A stretch of DNA of 64,000 bases from Candidatus Nitrosocosmicus sp. (GTDB lineage Archaea > Thermoproteota > Nitrososphaeria > Nitrososphaerales > Nitrososphaeraceae): the NCBI GenBank assembly GCA_029194465.1, contig JARFXS010000003.1, positions 7,504 to 71,503 on the forward strand, given 5' to 3'. Under the pieces are notes generated by a model. That model ran no database searches. It was not told the origin of the DNA and saw only the letters and a list, made by a program, of their open reading frames with translations. The stretch's first letter is position 1, and each line of letters begins with the position of its first letter. Below are positions 8,629-20,738 of the stretch, piece by piece. The translations under genes were made by a program, and so were the position numbers.

Positions 8629-9960
8629 TATTGTCCTCACTAAATAATGACAAAAGTATTCTTGTTTTCTCCAAAGTAGTAAATCAAACTGATGACTTTG
8701 ATTTCAAGCTATATAACCTAGCAATAACAAGAACGATTCTGTTTATGGACAGATTCAAAGCATTGATAAAAATAACTTGTCACTTGTATGGCAGGATTCA
8801 AACCTTAAGACACGAGCATCAAATTTAGAGGATAGAAATTACGATATTTTTTTAAAAACGTTAATTTAGGTAATATTTCAAGCGGTGAAACCATTAACAT
8901 CAGCAATAATTCTGGTTTTCAGAACATCCACATATCTCCTCCTCAGAAAAACAATGTCTATTTGACGTGGGTTGACAACTCCAATGGTCATAAGCAAGTA
9001 TTCCCTCTGAACCAGTGATAACGGGTAAGACATTCGGTGAAAGTCATTTATTGAGTAACGATTATGTCAATGCATCTAATGTTGATGTTTATTCAAATGA
9101 TAAACATGTGTTGTTGTCTGGCAACAATCAAATTCCATTTCATTCTTCTGTTGCATTGTGAGTTAGTGATAATCTGGGTAAATCATTTAGTAGTGAGAAA
9201 ATTTTTCAGATTATAGTAGAGATTCATATCCAAAAGTGTTTGCAGATGAGCATACGTATGTTTCGGAATATAGACGCAGATAATCGGTTTCACCCAAGAG
9301 TGATTCAGAAGAAGAGGGATTAACAGGTAATAAGCTTTCAACATATTTCATTAAGCGAAGACCTTGGAAAAGTTTTAGTAAGTCTGTTAGATCGATTTTA
9401 ATGATAGCTTGATAACGTAAATCCCATGTCCGCTTTTGATAATATGTATACATACATGGTTCAGAGGGACTCAAATAAATTAGGAAATCTGTTTACTGCA
9501 AAAGTTCTGATAAATAGAATTTTTACAACCGATCAAAATTATTTCTGAGAACCAAGTCCTTGATGCGGCCAATTTAGATACATTCGCTTATCAGGATAAA
9601 TTATTCACGTCATTTGAGGCAGTCTCATAGAACCTGACTTAATAATGGCGCAGTATTGAACCAACATACAATTGAAATCTTCTGTTTTATTAGGACTATA
9701 ATCAAACCGGGGAATATATTATCTATAATTTGAGTTCGAATTCTTGGCATATCAGAATGTCCTTCATTACAATTAATGCATTGGACAAAATTGTTTCGTA
9801 GTATCCTGGGAAGATTATACTCCTGGTAATCATGAAATCTTTATGCGGTCTATTAATTATTGAATGGGTTTGTCTCACCTAAATGAATAGGCTTTGAGGG
9901 AAGTCAGGCGGAATAAATTTCGAGGTGAATCTTGTCTGATTTTGAATTGGAACTTTCAAA
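8629..9960 (+). pseudogene. Remnant of a sialidase/BNR-repeat secreted protein
   Basis: Fragments in shifting frames match the beta-propeller repeats common in Nitrososphaerales surface proteins. Examples are SLVWQDSNLKT (about 8790), NYDIFLK, ETINISNNSGF (about 8890), PHISPPQKNNVYLTWVDNSN (8925-8985), NVDVYSNDKHVLLSGNNQIP, SDNLGKSFSSEKIF (9170) and SLSEDLGKSF. At least six frame changes and stops prevent translation. No complete start or signal peptide remains in this part. Confidence 0.6.
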
Positions 9961-10286
9961 TCCATGAGAGTGTATGCGATCTATAGAAGAGTTACAATTT
10001 TGCAAATCAAGAAGAAGTCTCTAAGCAATTATTACATCTCCACATTGCAGTTAGCACCAAACCACACCTTCTGCAAGAATCTTCATTAAACATTAGTTAT
10101 CTACCTTAATTGTGTTTTAGGACTATATAAATTTTACAATACATTATATAAAATTTATATCAATTTAACACTTAATTTGAATATTTCGTTAGTAATGAAC
10201 TATAGGTCAAAACTTATTACATTTTTTGTTACTAAACAATCTTTCTAACTACGGATAGCAATATCGATAAAAGAGGTATAACAAAC
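9961..10286. other. Intergenic, about 325 bp
   Basis: Very AT-rich with no convincing ORF. It separates the sialidase-like remnant from a second secreted-protein remnant, and part of it may be eroded coding sequence. Confidence 0.3.
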
Positions 10287-10480
10287 ATGGAGATGATTTT
10301 TTTGTAAGATTTCCAATTCTGTTATTCATCTCTATTTTCTGCAAATAGTTTAGGGCAAACGCATATCGCTGTCAAAATGCTCGTATCTAACAGTATTGTT
10401 TTACTCAGGACCCTTCAATACATAAAAATGTCACAAAACTCGGAAGTCCGGTTTATTCTCTTCATTTTAATTGAAATTAA
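10287..10480 (+). pseudogene. Remnant of the 5' end of a secreted protein
   Basis: Reads M-E-M-I-F and, after a one-base shift in a T7 run, RFPILLFISIFSANSLGQTH. This is a good hydrophobic signal sequence. After another shift comes DPSIHKNVTKLGSPVYSLHF. It could be the displaced N-terminus of a sialidase-like protein such as the one at 8629-9960. No intact frame remains. Confidence 0.35.
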
Positions 10481-10591
10481 TTCAATGTAATAGGGGGACT
10501 ATCTTATTCATCATCGTCTTGTAACATCTGTATTTACATTATATCAATACATTCTATAGGTCTATCCATTAGTTCTGCTCTGGTACATCAG

Positions 10592-10741
10592 CTACTCAGT
10601 AATTATGGCCGCATGGTAAGGTTTCTTGCACTTTGGGCACATAGCATGATCACACACACACTCTATACAGTAATCGCTGCTTTCCTCAAACTCTATTTTA
10701 TTTCCTTTATAAAAACAAATTTCGCAAACTACTTTTTCCAT
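10592..10741 (-). CDS. Small zinc-ribbon-like protein, 49 aa
   Basis: The protein is M-E-K-V-V-C-E-I-C followed by CIECVCDHAMCPKCKK and PYHAAIITE-stop. It has seven cysteines and two histidines arranged as C-x2-C ... C-x2-C-x-C-x2-H-x2-C-x2-C, suggesting two zinc sites. It starts at ATG 10741 and ends at TAG 10592. It is intact although it lies in a decayed region. Its function is unknown. Confidence 0.6.
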   Translation of the reverse strand: MEKVVCEICFYKGNKIEFEESSDYCIECVCDHAMCPKCKKPYHAAIITE

Positions 10742-10807
10742 CTAAGTCATTAGTATGTGGATATAATACTTTATTTAATAGTTTATTGGACCGCCGGATA
10801 TCTTATC

Positions 10808-11185
10808 TTAAAGTGAAACTATTTTGATGGCTTCATCCCTAATATGGTCAATTTCAGATTGCGAAGATGCCGATATACACAAAATATCTGCCTTGTATGG
10901 AATGGTTATCATGGTGATTTTCTTTTGTCTAATCAATAAGTAGTCTACTGGGCCAAATTTTGTTGAGAATGATTGAAAAAAGCTGATATTAGAGAGAGAC
11001 TGCAGATACATATCCTGTTCTTCGTTTTGATCGAGTAATGGCTCGATTCCTTTTCGGAATCCGCCTTCTATAACTTCGCCTTCCCTATTTACGATTCCAA
11101 CAAACCTTATGTTTTTGTCAATTGCAAATATATCATTGCAAATATCCTTAGTGAATCGGTCTTGAATATCATTTTTCTTGGACAT
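10808..11185 (-). CDS. Thaumarchaeal DUF6659/roadblock-like protein
   Basis: About 125 residues containing DKNIRFVGIVNREGEVIEGG and ITIPYKADILCISA. The pattern (predicted from sequence) is that of small roadblock-like proteins that are abundant in Nitrososphaerales (DUF6659 type). The frame is open from a GTG at 11200, but ATG 11185 sits about 34 bases after an AAATATATATT box, so I prefer it. It has no membrane segment. The role is unknown; roadblock folds often act in small-GTPase or signalling complexes. Confidence 0.6.
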   Translation of the reverse strand: MSKKNDIQDRFTKDICNDIFAIDKNIRFVGIVNREGEVIEGGFRKGIEPLLDQNEEQDMYLQSLSNISFFQSFSTKFGPVDYLLIRQKKITMITIPYKADILCISASSQSEIDHIRDEAIKIVSL

Positions 11186-11233
11186 TTCTATATCTATCAC
11201 TTTTGTGGCGAGAATATATATTTAGATCATTAT

Positions 11234-11925
11234 TTACGTTACCAATTTCTTCGATTTATTGTTGTCAAAAAAAGTCATCTTTGAAGTCTTGTAATATATT
11301 ACTTCACCTCTCCGCTCTACAACCGCTATGACAACTGACTTGCCCATATTTTCAACCTGTTCAATAGCCTCGGCAAATTCCGCCGCTTTGATGTTGGTTC
11401 CCTCGTTTAATCCAATAGAGATATATTTTGATGTTTTCTTATTGTATTCTCCTCTTTCGTAGATTCTAAAATCTGTTCCAAATCCAAATCCATCTTTGAT
11501 TACATACCTTTGCTTCTCAAATCCCTAAAAATGAGATATTTTGTCAATCTTTTTGTCTTTTTTGATCAATGTTTTCAAAAATGAAGAAAAATCATATTCT
11601 GTTTTGTTATTGTAAATCTTGATTTTATTATTTTGGAGTAGATACAAGGCTTTTCAAGACTGTTTAAAACGTATTCTTTATTAAAAATCTCTCCAAACCC
11701 CTTGTTTCTTAATTGATCCTGCTGCTTTGCCTCCGGAACAACTATTTTTCCTTCCTTCGCATGGTGAACTGCCTCTATCATGAAATTCGAATCAATACTC
11801 TCTTCATTACTGGTTTTCATATCATTGAAATTTTCTGTAGGAAATGAGGACGAATCTAGATCTGTGGGTTCACCTTCCTGAGAGGGTTCGGTAGGGTCAT
11901 TGTGAGACTTATTTCCTGCGGACAT
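11234..11925 (-). pseudogene. endA: tRNA-splicing endonuclease EndA, multiply frameshifted
   Basis: From ATG 11925 there is an acidic extension, then IEAVHHAKEGKIVVPEAKQQ, then LYLLQNNKIKIYNN after a shift at about 11655. KTLIKKDKKIDKISHF ends in an in-frame TAG; RDLRSKG lies in another frame. The catalytic domain YVIKDGFGFGTDFRIYERGE ends with GKSVVIAVVERRGEVIYY and a stop at 11234. The catalytic Tyr and Lys positions are visible, but the expected His after the RIYERG segment reads Thr (KKTSKY instead of KKHSKY). At least three frame changes plus that substitution damage it. EndA removes tRNA introns and is normally essential. Confidence 0.75.
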
Positions 11926-11979
11926 AACAAATAAATCACAGCCAACGGCCTCATTTATTTATTAAAGAGAGGAATATTT

Positions 11980-12486
11980 GTGAAAGGTGTAAATTATAGA
12001 GAAATTCGTGGTATGCCTTATGTAAGGCGTGAATATATTAAAGGTAAACCTCAAATTAAGATTGCTAGGTTTGCATCTGGACAACCAAAAGGGAATTATG
12101 ATTATTTAGTCGAGCTAACTGTTACAGAACGAATTCAAATTCGTCATAACTCTCTTGAAGCTGCAAGACTCGCGGGCAATAAGACAATGGCTCAAGCAGG
12201 CGATATGACCTTTTTTTCACGACTAAGGGTCTATCCACACGTAATTCTAAGGGAAAATAAGATGATTGCTACAGCTGGTGCAGATCGTCTTCAGGAGGGA
12301 ATGAGACGTGCATTTGGTAAAGCCACAGGCTTGGCTGCACGAGTTGAGCGAGGAAGAACCATCTATGAGGCATATGTTACGAAGGAAAACCTAGAACTAA
12401 CCAAAAAGGCATTCAAAGTAGCTTCGAGCAAGGTGGGGTGTCCAACTATTACTAAAATAACTCCTATTAAGAAAGACACTGCCTAA
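11980..12486 (+). CDS. rpl10e: Large-subunit ribosomal protein L10e (uL16)
   Basis: 168 residues matching the archaeal L16/L10e family from end to end, for example YREIRGMPYVRREYI and FPHVILRENKM-like YPHVILRENKM, followed by RLQEGMRRAFGK. It binds 23S rRNA near the central protuberance and helps organise tRNA sites. It starts with GTG at 11980; a GAGAGG purine run 5-10 bases upstream and a TTTATTTATTAAA box support this start. The frame is intact, unlike the genes just before it. Confidence 0.96.
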   Translation: MKGVNYREIRGMPYVRREYIKGKPQIKIARFASGQPKGNYDYLVELTVTERIQIRHNSLEAARLAGNKTMAQAGDMTFFSRLRVYPHVILRENKMIATAGADRLQEGMRRAFGKATGLAARVERGRTIYEAYVTKENLELTKKAFKVASSKVGCPTITKITPIKKDTA

Positions 12487-12498
12487 GATGGATGACGG

Positions 12499-12518
12499 CT
12501 GAGCAGGGGTCTGTTCAG
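12499..12518 (+). terminator. Hairpin after rpl10e
   Basis: CTGAGCAG-GGGT-CTGTTCAG forms an eight-base-pair stem with one G-U pair and a four-base loop, 13 bases after the rpl10e stop. No strong U-run follows directly, so a processing or stability role is as likely as termination. Confidence 0.35.
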
Positions 12519-13838
12519 TCACACCAATTTTATAGCAAAGGGATCTTTAAGCTTACAGGCTACTAAAATTAACAGGGGACAAAACCCTCAATTTAATCTG
12601 GTTGTGGTATGTATTTGTACTCTGTGCTAAGGAATATGGACAAGAAACCAGATTATTCATACATTCTCAATAAATCGATGTTTTTGTTTATCTAGAACAA
12701 CCAACAATCACCTAATCGGATGAGTAAAGTCCATTGTCAAAGTTAAATTTACCACTAGTATATTTTTTTATACAGCAAAATAAAAAGACCCGTCAATTAG
12801 GCGATTTGATTAGGGGTGTTGGTCCATAGCCTCCTTCGTCTTGCCGGAAAATAATTCTAATGCGACTTGAATAAAATACCAAAATTGTTGTTTCTTTTAT
12901 GATATGTAGTAATGACAGGAGCAAAAGATGTAAATTATCACTCTTAATCCATATTTTATAGAAATATTTATACCATTAATGATATGCTAAAGATGTATGA
13001 AGTTAGATCAAAAATGTATGATTTTGGTTAGGGGCCAACTCATTGCTTTTGATGAAGGCATGACCAGATCCTATATAAACAGATTCGGATTATAGACTGA
13101 TATATATTAACAAATTCTAACTAGTTTTGTGCCTCTTTGTGTATCTTTTTAGTGTCTTTTTGTGTCGCTTTTGCAAAATAGCAATAAGTAGGGATACTGA
13201 CAGATAAGATGCTATAATTAGTATATATTCATAATCTCTTATAAGTGAACTTGCGTCTTGACCATCTTGCCCTATGTGAGTTATATAGAACCGCTTGTGC
13301 TAATATGAATTGATTATGTTTTGCTTCTTATCATGCCCAACAATACGATATCATGATATAAAATATAACATTAAGCTCTTACCTGGATCCTTTTGATAAA
13401 CAAAGGCATTGTCTTCGAGGTTTTATTACTGGGATAGATAAATAATTTACAATTTGTTAATCTCTAACCAGATCCAGTCGGATCTTCACAATTGTGTTTT
13501 CCTTCAAAGACCTTACAACGTTCTATTGGATTTTGTCCATATCCTGATTTGAAGCTAAAAATTACAGGTGTTTCTGGATTTAGGTACTAGGATTATTGCC
13601 CGAATAACATTGCATTTCTATACCTCAATGTCTTAAGGCTGGGAAAGGTCGAGGGTTTGAATGCATCCCTAAGCCCGAGGACCTCAAGGCTATACCTATT
13701 TGTTGCAATACATTTCGTAGTATGCTGTCCTAATTTTGAAGGAAATGGGTTATGTTCTTGAACTGATGGATCCAATTATTTTCCTTGTAGCAAAATTTCA
13801 CAACAAATATTTTATAACGAATAATTTTTATCTCTTTT
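12519..13838. other. Long intergenic region, about 1.3 kb
   Basis: No convincing intact gene. On the minus strand around 13480-13580 a 40-codon open stretch reads FSFKSGYGQNPIERCKVFEG, then KHNCEDPTGSG-stop, which could be the eroded tail of a secreted protein. At 13120-13170 the motif TTTGTGT is repeated at short intervals. The pgk promoter lies at the right end. Confidence 0.35.
13806..13820 (+). promoter_or_regulatory. TATA-like box of pgk
   Basis: ATATTTTATAACGA is centred about 26 bases before the pgk ATG, as expected for a leaderless archaeal mRNA. Confidence 0.45.
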
Positions 13839-15041
13839 ATGGGACAGATAAAATTCATTACAGATTTTGACGATCAGTTTTATCTTAATAAGAGAATCTT
13901 TGTTCGAGTTGATTTTAATGTAAAGGTTAAAGATAATGCTATTAGTGAAGATTATAGAATAAGATCTGCGATTCCAACTATAGAATATTTAGTAAAACGG
14001 GGTGCCAAAGTTATTCTGGCATCCCATCTCGACAGACCTTCTGGCAAGGACTTAAGATATTCTTTACGACCAGTATCAAAAAAACTGGGTGAAATGTTAT
14101 CCTCCTTCAATGCGGGAGTTACTTTTTCAGATGATTGTATAGGTAAGGATACTATTGACCTGATAAATGGGTTGAAAAATGGTGATGTGTTATTACTTGA
14201 GAATTTGAGATTCTACTCTGAGGAGGAAAAGAATGATCCTGTCTTTTCTGAAAAACTTGCTAATTACGCTGATATTTATGTAAACGATGCATTTAGTACT
14301 TCCCATAGGAAACACTCTTCTACTTATGGAACTGCAAAGTATTTCGACACTAGGATTGCTGGTTTTAATCTTGCCCAAGAGTTACAATACTTATCTCTAT
14401 TGAGAGAAAATCCCTCAATCCCATTTACCTTGGTAATTGGGGGTGTGAAGATCAAGGATAAAATTGGAGCTCTGAATCATCTTTTACCAAAAGCTAATAA
14501 GGTTCTCATAGGCGGGGCTGCTTCGTATACCTTTCTTAAAGCAAAAGGGTATTCTGTTGGGGATTCTCTTATTGAAGAAAACTATTTACCATGGGCTACT
14601 AAAGCTTTAGGGGATCATAGTGAAAAGATAATTCTGCCGGTAGACCATAAGGTGGCTTCTTCTGACGATAGTAGTCAATACCATATTGTAGAAGCGGATA
14701 TTCCAAAAAACATGAAGGGATTTGACATAGGAGACAAAACAATTCAAAAGTTCAGCTTTGAAATTCATAACAATGGCTTGGGTACAATTTTTTGGAATGG
14801 GCCTATGGGATATTTTGAAAAAGAGATATTTTCTAACGGAACAAAAAGTGTTGCAGTAAGTATGGCATTGGCATATTGGAGAGGGGTAAAGACTTTGATT
14901 GGGGGCGGTGATACCCTCGAGGCCATGAAGATATCTGGGGTTTCTGAGAAGGAAGTAACCCATGTATCTACAGGAGGGGGTGCTACGCTGAGATTTTTAG
15001 CTGGGGATGAAATGCCTGGGATAGATATTTTACACAATTGA
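13839..15041 (+). CDS. pgk: Phosphoglycerate kinase
   Basis: 400 residues, intact. The N-terminal domain has FVRVDFNVKV and ILASHLDRPSGK (3-phosphoglycerate binding). The nucleotide domain has LVIGGVKIKDK, GPMGYFEKEIF and GGGDTLEA, then STGGGATLRFL. It interconverts 1,3-bisphosphoglycerate and 3-phosphoglycerate, and in autotrophic thaumarchaea it works mainly in the gluconeogenic direction. It starts at ATG 13839 and ends with TGA. Confidence 0.96.
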   Translation: MGQIKFITDFDDQFYLNKRIFVRVDFNVKVKDNAISEDYRIRSAIPTIEYLVKRGAKVILASHLDRPSGKDLRYSLRPVSKKLGEMLSSFNAGVTFSDDCIGKDTIDLINGLKNGDVLLLENLRFYSEEEKNDPVFSEKLANYADIYVNDAFSTSHRKHSSTYGTAKYFDTRIAGFNLAQELQYLSLLRENPSIPFTLVIGGVKIKDKIGALNHLLPKANKVLIGGAASYTFLKAKGYSVGDSLIEENYLPWATKALGDHSEKIILPVDHKVASSDDSSQYHIVEADIPKNMKGFDIGDKTIQKFSFEIHNNGLGTIFWNGPMGYFEKEIFSNGTKSVAVSMALAYWRGVKTLIGGGDTLEAMKISGVSEKEVTHVSTGGGATLRFLAGDEMPGIDILHN

Positions 15042-15445
15042 TAAATGATAACAAGTTTGATAGACCACAATGACTAGGAAACTATTGCAATATTATTTCA
15101 TATTGAATTCTATCAAGATAAACCGAATTTGCATTTTTTTGTTAGATTTAAGGATGAATATGATAAAAATAGCTAAATTGCAAATAAATGAACGAATTAT
15201 CAGAATAGATCCTTTTTGTCAAGTATTCTATCAAAAACCTTTTTCCTTTACTTTAATTAATTTGCCTGTGATTCATACGATAACAATCATATTCTAAAAG
15301 CTTTCATTTTTCATTCAGTTAAGTCAGCTCCAACTCTGATGTTCGTTTGAGTTGTAATTCAAATTGTAATATGACTGGCAAATCATTTTTTGATATTAAT
15401 ACTCCATAGAATAAATAATTGTCAAGTTAATACTATTCATTAATT
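15042..15445. other. Intergenic, about 400 bp
   Basis: AT-rich. An open stretch of 75 codons (15070-15297) exists but its composition is Ile/Phe-rich without a recognisable pattern, and I regard it as chance. No RNA gene is seen. Confidence 0.4.
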
Positions 15446-16636
15446 TTGACTTCAGCATTAATAGCAGACTGTTACGATGCCATAGTCGGAGGTGGGAGTG
15501 TTTCAGGACTTATGGCGGCCCGCGAAATATCGTCTAGAGGTCTTAAGGTTCTAGTTCTAGAAGAAGATCATGAAATTGGAACCCCAGAACATTGTGGAGG
15601 TGTTGTCAGCCAAAAAGCACTCGAAGGCCTCGGGATTATACCTAGATCAAAAACAGTGGATAATGAGGTAAAGAGCGCCGTAATTCGGTCCCGGAATAGC
15701 TCTTTTGACATAAATTCTGAAAATCAAAGAGTTATAGTGATAGATAGGAGGTCTTTTGATAAGGAGATAGCACTTCAAGCTCAGAAAAATGGAGCAGAGA
15801 TTAACACTAGGAGTACTATTGTTTCCGTTAGTTTAGAAGCGAATCAGTTCAAAGTTAAGATCCAAGGGGGAAAAGTATTCGGCAGCAAATTTTTTGTTGA
15901 TGCTCGTGGAGTCGGCACATTAGTCAATAAAGGCAAAAGGAACATAATCCCATCGGGTCAGTTTGAAGTTTATGCTCCATGGATAATGAAAGACACAATA
16001 GAAGTAATTTTTGATTCAGAACTATACCCCGGCTTTTTTGCCTGGATTATTCCAACAGGTGAAGGAAAAGGTAAGGTAGGTGTAGCAGGTAAAAACATAA
16101 ATCCAAATTTATCTATAGAAAAATTCCTGGAGGCTCGGGGCAAGCCATATTCAATCATTAGGAAAATTTATGCACCTATATGGATTAGCGGCTATGTCAA
16201 ACCATTTTTTAACGGTAAAACCGTAATTGTAGGGGATGCTGCAGGGCAGACCAAACCTACAACTGCCGGAGGAATTTATACTGGAGGTATGGGAGGAATT
16301 TATGCTGGTCGTGCCATATCCGAGTCTATTTTAGGTGGCGGTGATGCTTTGAATTTAGACCAGTATGAGAATAATTGGTTGACTCGATTTGGAAATGAGT
16401 TTGATAGGTTGCTCTTATTTAGACGAATACTTGAACGTTTAGACAATAAGGCTTTGGACAAAATATTTACAGACATTTCAAAGAACACCTTGGAAAAGAT
16501 CTCATCTACAGGAGATTTTGATTTCCACTCTTCTGCTCTTAAACGTTTCATGAATACACGGATGACCATAAATTTGATGCGTACTCTTATGGGAAATGAA
16601 TATCGCAAAATTGTTAAGGATCTAAGCAAGATATAA
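15446..16636 (+). CDS. Geranylgeranyl reductase family flavoprotein
   Basis: 396 residues. The N-terminal FAD-binding motif is AIVGGGSVSGLMAAREI, with an E-E-D at the end of the second strand, and the second FAD motif is VIVGDAAGQTKPTTAGGIYT at about 264-283. The PEHCGGVVS segment is typical of digeranylgeranylglycerophospholipid reductases, which saturate the isoprenoid chains of archaeal membrane lipids. The start is TTG at 15446. The C-terminal 90 residues are basic and helical. Menaquinone side-chain reduction is an alternative within the family. Confidence 0.88.
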   Translation: MTSALIADCYDAIVGGGSVSGLMAAREISSRGLKVLVLEEDHEIGTPEHCGGVVSQKALEGLGIIPRSKTVDNEVKSAVIRSRNSSFDINSENQRVIVIDRRSFDKEIALQAQKNGAEINTRSTIVSVSLEANQFKVKIQGGKVFGSKFFVDARGVGTLVNKGKRNIIPSGQFEVYAPWIMKDTIEVIFDSELYPGFFAWIIPTGEGKGKVGVAGKNINPNLSIEKFLEARGKPYSIIRKIYAPIWISGYVKPFFNGKTVIVGDAAGQTKPTTAGGIYTGGMGGIYAGRAISESILGGGDALNLDQYENNWLTRFGNEFDRLLLFRRILERLDNKALDKIFTDISKNTLEKISSTGDFDFHSSALKRFMNTRMTINLMRTLMGNEYRKIVKDLSKI

Positions 16637-16662
16637 ATGCGGTTTGCAAGCCTTTAGATAAT

Positions 16663-16842
16663 ATGTCTAAGCAGTTACAATTACCTGTTTGTACTTCTTG
16701 CAACAGACCTATCATGCCTAACGATGCATGTGTAAGGTTTTACTGTCCAAATTGTGGGTATGTTATCATCTGGAGATGTCAGAGTTGTAGAGAATTTGCC
16801 AGACCTTATAAATGCGTAGGGTGTGGATTTGAGGGACCGTAA
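16663..16842 (+). CDS. Zinc-ribbon RNA-binding-type protein, 59 aa
   Basis: Contains four CxxC knuckles: VCTSCN, YCPNCG, RCQSCR and KCVGCGFEGP at the end. It matches the small archaeal HVO_2753-like zinc-ribbon family, proposed to bind RNA. It starts at ATG 16663 and stops five bases before the EF-1 beta ATG, so the two are probably one operon, a pairing that fits a translation-linked role. Confidence 0.8.
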   Translation: MSKQLQLPVCTSCNRPIMPNDACVRFYCPNCGYVIIWRCQSCREFARPYKCVGCGFEGP

Positions 16843-16847
16843 TTAAT

Positions 16848-17129
16848 ATGACTAGACTCGTTGCACGGATCAAGATCCTTCCAGCAGATTCAGAAACTGA
16901 TATGGAATCATTAGCAAATGTTCTAAAATCAAATGTTCCTGAGGGCATGGAATTGAAGGCACACGCTAAAGAGCCAATAGCATTTGGCCTAAATGCGCTT
17001 GTTGGTGATTTCCTATTAGACGATGCCGAAGGAGAAATGGAAAAGCTGGAAGAATCCATAAAAAAAGTTGAAGGTGCTGGAGAAATTCAAGTCATCAATA
17101 TTAGCAGACAGTCTGTAAAGATGAAATAA
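16848..17129 (+). CDS. ef1b: Translation elongation factor 1-beta
   Basis: 93 residues, the full length of archaeal aEF-1 beta (RLVARIKILPADSETDME...PIAFGLNALVGDFLLDD). It is the nucleotide exchange factor that recycles EF-1 alpha, which is encoded at 46484-47797. It is the second gene of an apparent operon with the zinc-ribbon protein and is followed by the broken CDC48 gene. Confidence 0.94.
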   Translation: MTRLVARIKILPADSETDMESLANVLKSNVPEGMELKAHAKEPIAFGLNALVGDFLLDDAEGEMEKLEESIKKVEGAGEIQVINISRQSVKMK

Positions 17130-17156
17130 TATCTAATAGTTAGCATCCGGATTGAT

Positions 17157-19324
<2,168 letters not shown>

Positions 19325-19381
19325 TAAAATATTTTATGGTTAATTAGATTAGAGAAAATATCTTATTTCTAAACCTATAAT

Positions 19382-19612
19382 ATGCTCCAAGTTAAAATTG
19401 ATATTGTGAACTATCCTATAAGAAATATTATATTTGAAAAGATTAAACAGTTAGGTACTACTACCGACCAAGATTTGCTTAATTTCTCTGTCTAAGGATG
19501 GTGTTAGTGTATTAGAAGACGAATTCAACAAAGTATTATTGGACCTGAAATTTTATGGCCTTATTAGGTTGTCAGTTGGTTGACAAAGGATGATAAAAGA
19601 GAATCGAGTTAA
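19382..19612 (+). pseudogene. Small winged-helix-type protein, frameshifted
   Basis: Starts M-L-Q-V-K-I-D-I-V-N-Y-P-I-R-N-I-I-F-E-K and, after a one-base shift at about 19480, continues SLSKDGVSVLEDEFNKVLLD and LKFYGLIRLS. A further shift gives SWLTKDDKR. The pattern (a helix pair then a short beta wing ending WxTKDxRRIE) is like small thaumarchaeal DNA-binding proteins. It lies between broken CDC48 and ctaB. Confidence 0.55.
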
Positions 19613-19633
19613 CCCAATGAATGATTAACTGGT

Positions 19634-20550
19634 TTACTCCATAAAGGTACATGAATCTACAAAAAATCTAAGCGACCATAATGAGTCAGAGGTTATCGCA
19701 ACAAAATTATCACTAGATAGGGTGCTGTTACTTTGTATGCCTTCCATGCTAATTCTGGTGTTGATCTTTCAAAAAGTTTGTAATGGTATAAAGTCATTAG
19801 TGATCCAGACACTGCTGCTACACCTAAATATAAACCTAATCCAAAAAAATACATGAAAGTGAATAAGGAATCAATATCAAAGAATTTATGAAAATATATT
19901 TAGCCGTTACTTGATTACCATATAACCGAAGATGGGGCACGCCTTTTGAATATTCTTTCTTTGTTTGATGGCTACACCAGAAATGAGGAGGTGTCCACAT
20001 AAAGACAATCCATCCTAACAAAAATCTAAAAACATCAATACTATTTGTGGTTGTGGCCCAACCTGCCATAGCAGCTGCACTTCCTGCGAATCTCCAATTA
20101 CGATATTCCAAACAGTCCTTCTCTTAAGAAGTAATGTGTGTAAATAACTACGTAGAAAAAAATTCCCAAACCTATCATAAAAGTTGCCATTGGATTTAAT
20201 GAACCATGAGAGGACAACTGATATCACACACAGAGCCAAGCCATATATCAATAATATTTGCCTCAATCTGCCTGATGGAATCGGTCTCTTATTGTTCTTC
20301 CCATCAAATTATCGATATTCTTATCATAAAATTGATTTATTGCGCTTGTTCATTGGAATAGTGGATCCACTAATGATTAGAAACAATAATTTCATCCAGA
20401 AACATCCCAGCTCGTGTTTGGCATCGTCAAATCTAGTCGCTGCAACATAGAGGTTACCGCTGTAATGATTTATATAACTACAATTCGCGGTTTTGAAACC
20501 TCGATATAATCCTTAATCGCAGAAGATTCTACTCGACCACTCAATGACAC
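19634..20550 (-). pseudogene. ctaB: Protoheme IX farnesyltransferase (heme O synthase), disrupted
   Basis: UbiA-family prenyltransferase pieces are in order on the minus strand. They are IKDYIEVSKPRIVV (about 20515), YDKNIDNLMGRT-like remnants, RPIPSGRLRQI, LIYGLALCVISVVLSWF and [20 protein letters not shown]. Next come [11 protein letters not shown] and TPELAWKAYKVTAPYLV, with SLWSLRFFVDSCTFME-stop at 19634. The D-box, with its NxxxDxxxD pattern, is damaged and there are about eight frame changes. It would farnesylate heme B for terminal oxidases. The stop is 21 bp past the winged-helix remnant (convergent). Confidence 0.8.
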
Positions 20551-20738
20551 AGGTTTTCAATAATAAAGACCTAATCCTGAATTTAACTCATTCGATGCAC
20601 AAGTAAACTGAATATCGCGTCAATTATTTAATATCTTCTTTTTTTATCTATTTTTGGATTTTTTTTGAGGTCTTTAGTTGGCCGGTAGACCATTTTACAA
20701 ATCCTTCTATCAATTCTCTTTATATTATTTGAGATACA

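Noticed and set aside
13593-13775. 60-codon minus-strand ORF upstream of pgk
   Set aside because: No coding character or start signal; its composition looks like non-coding sequence.
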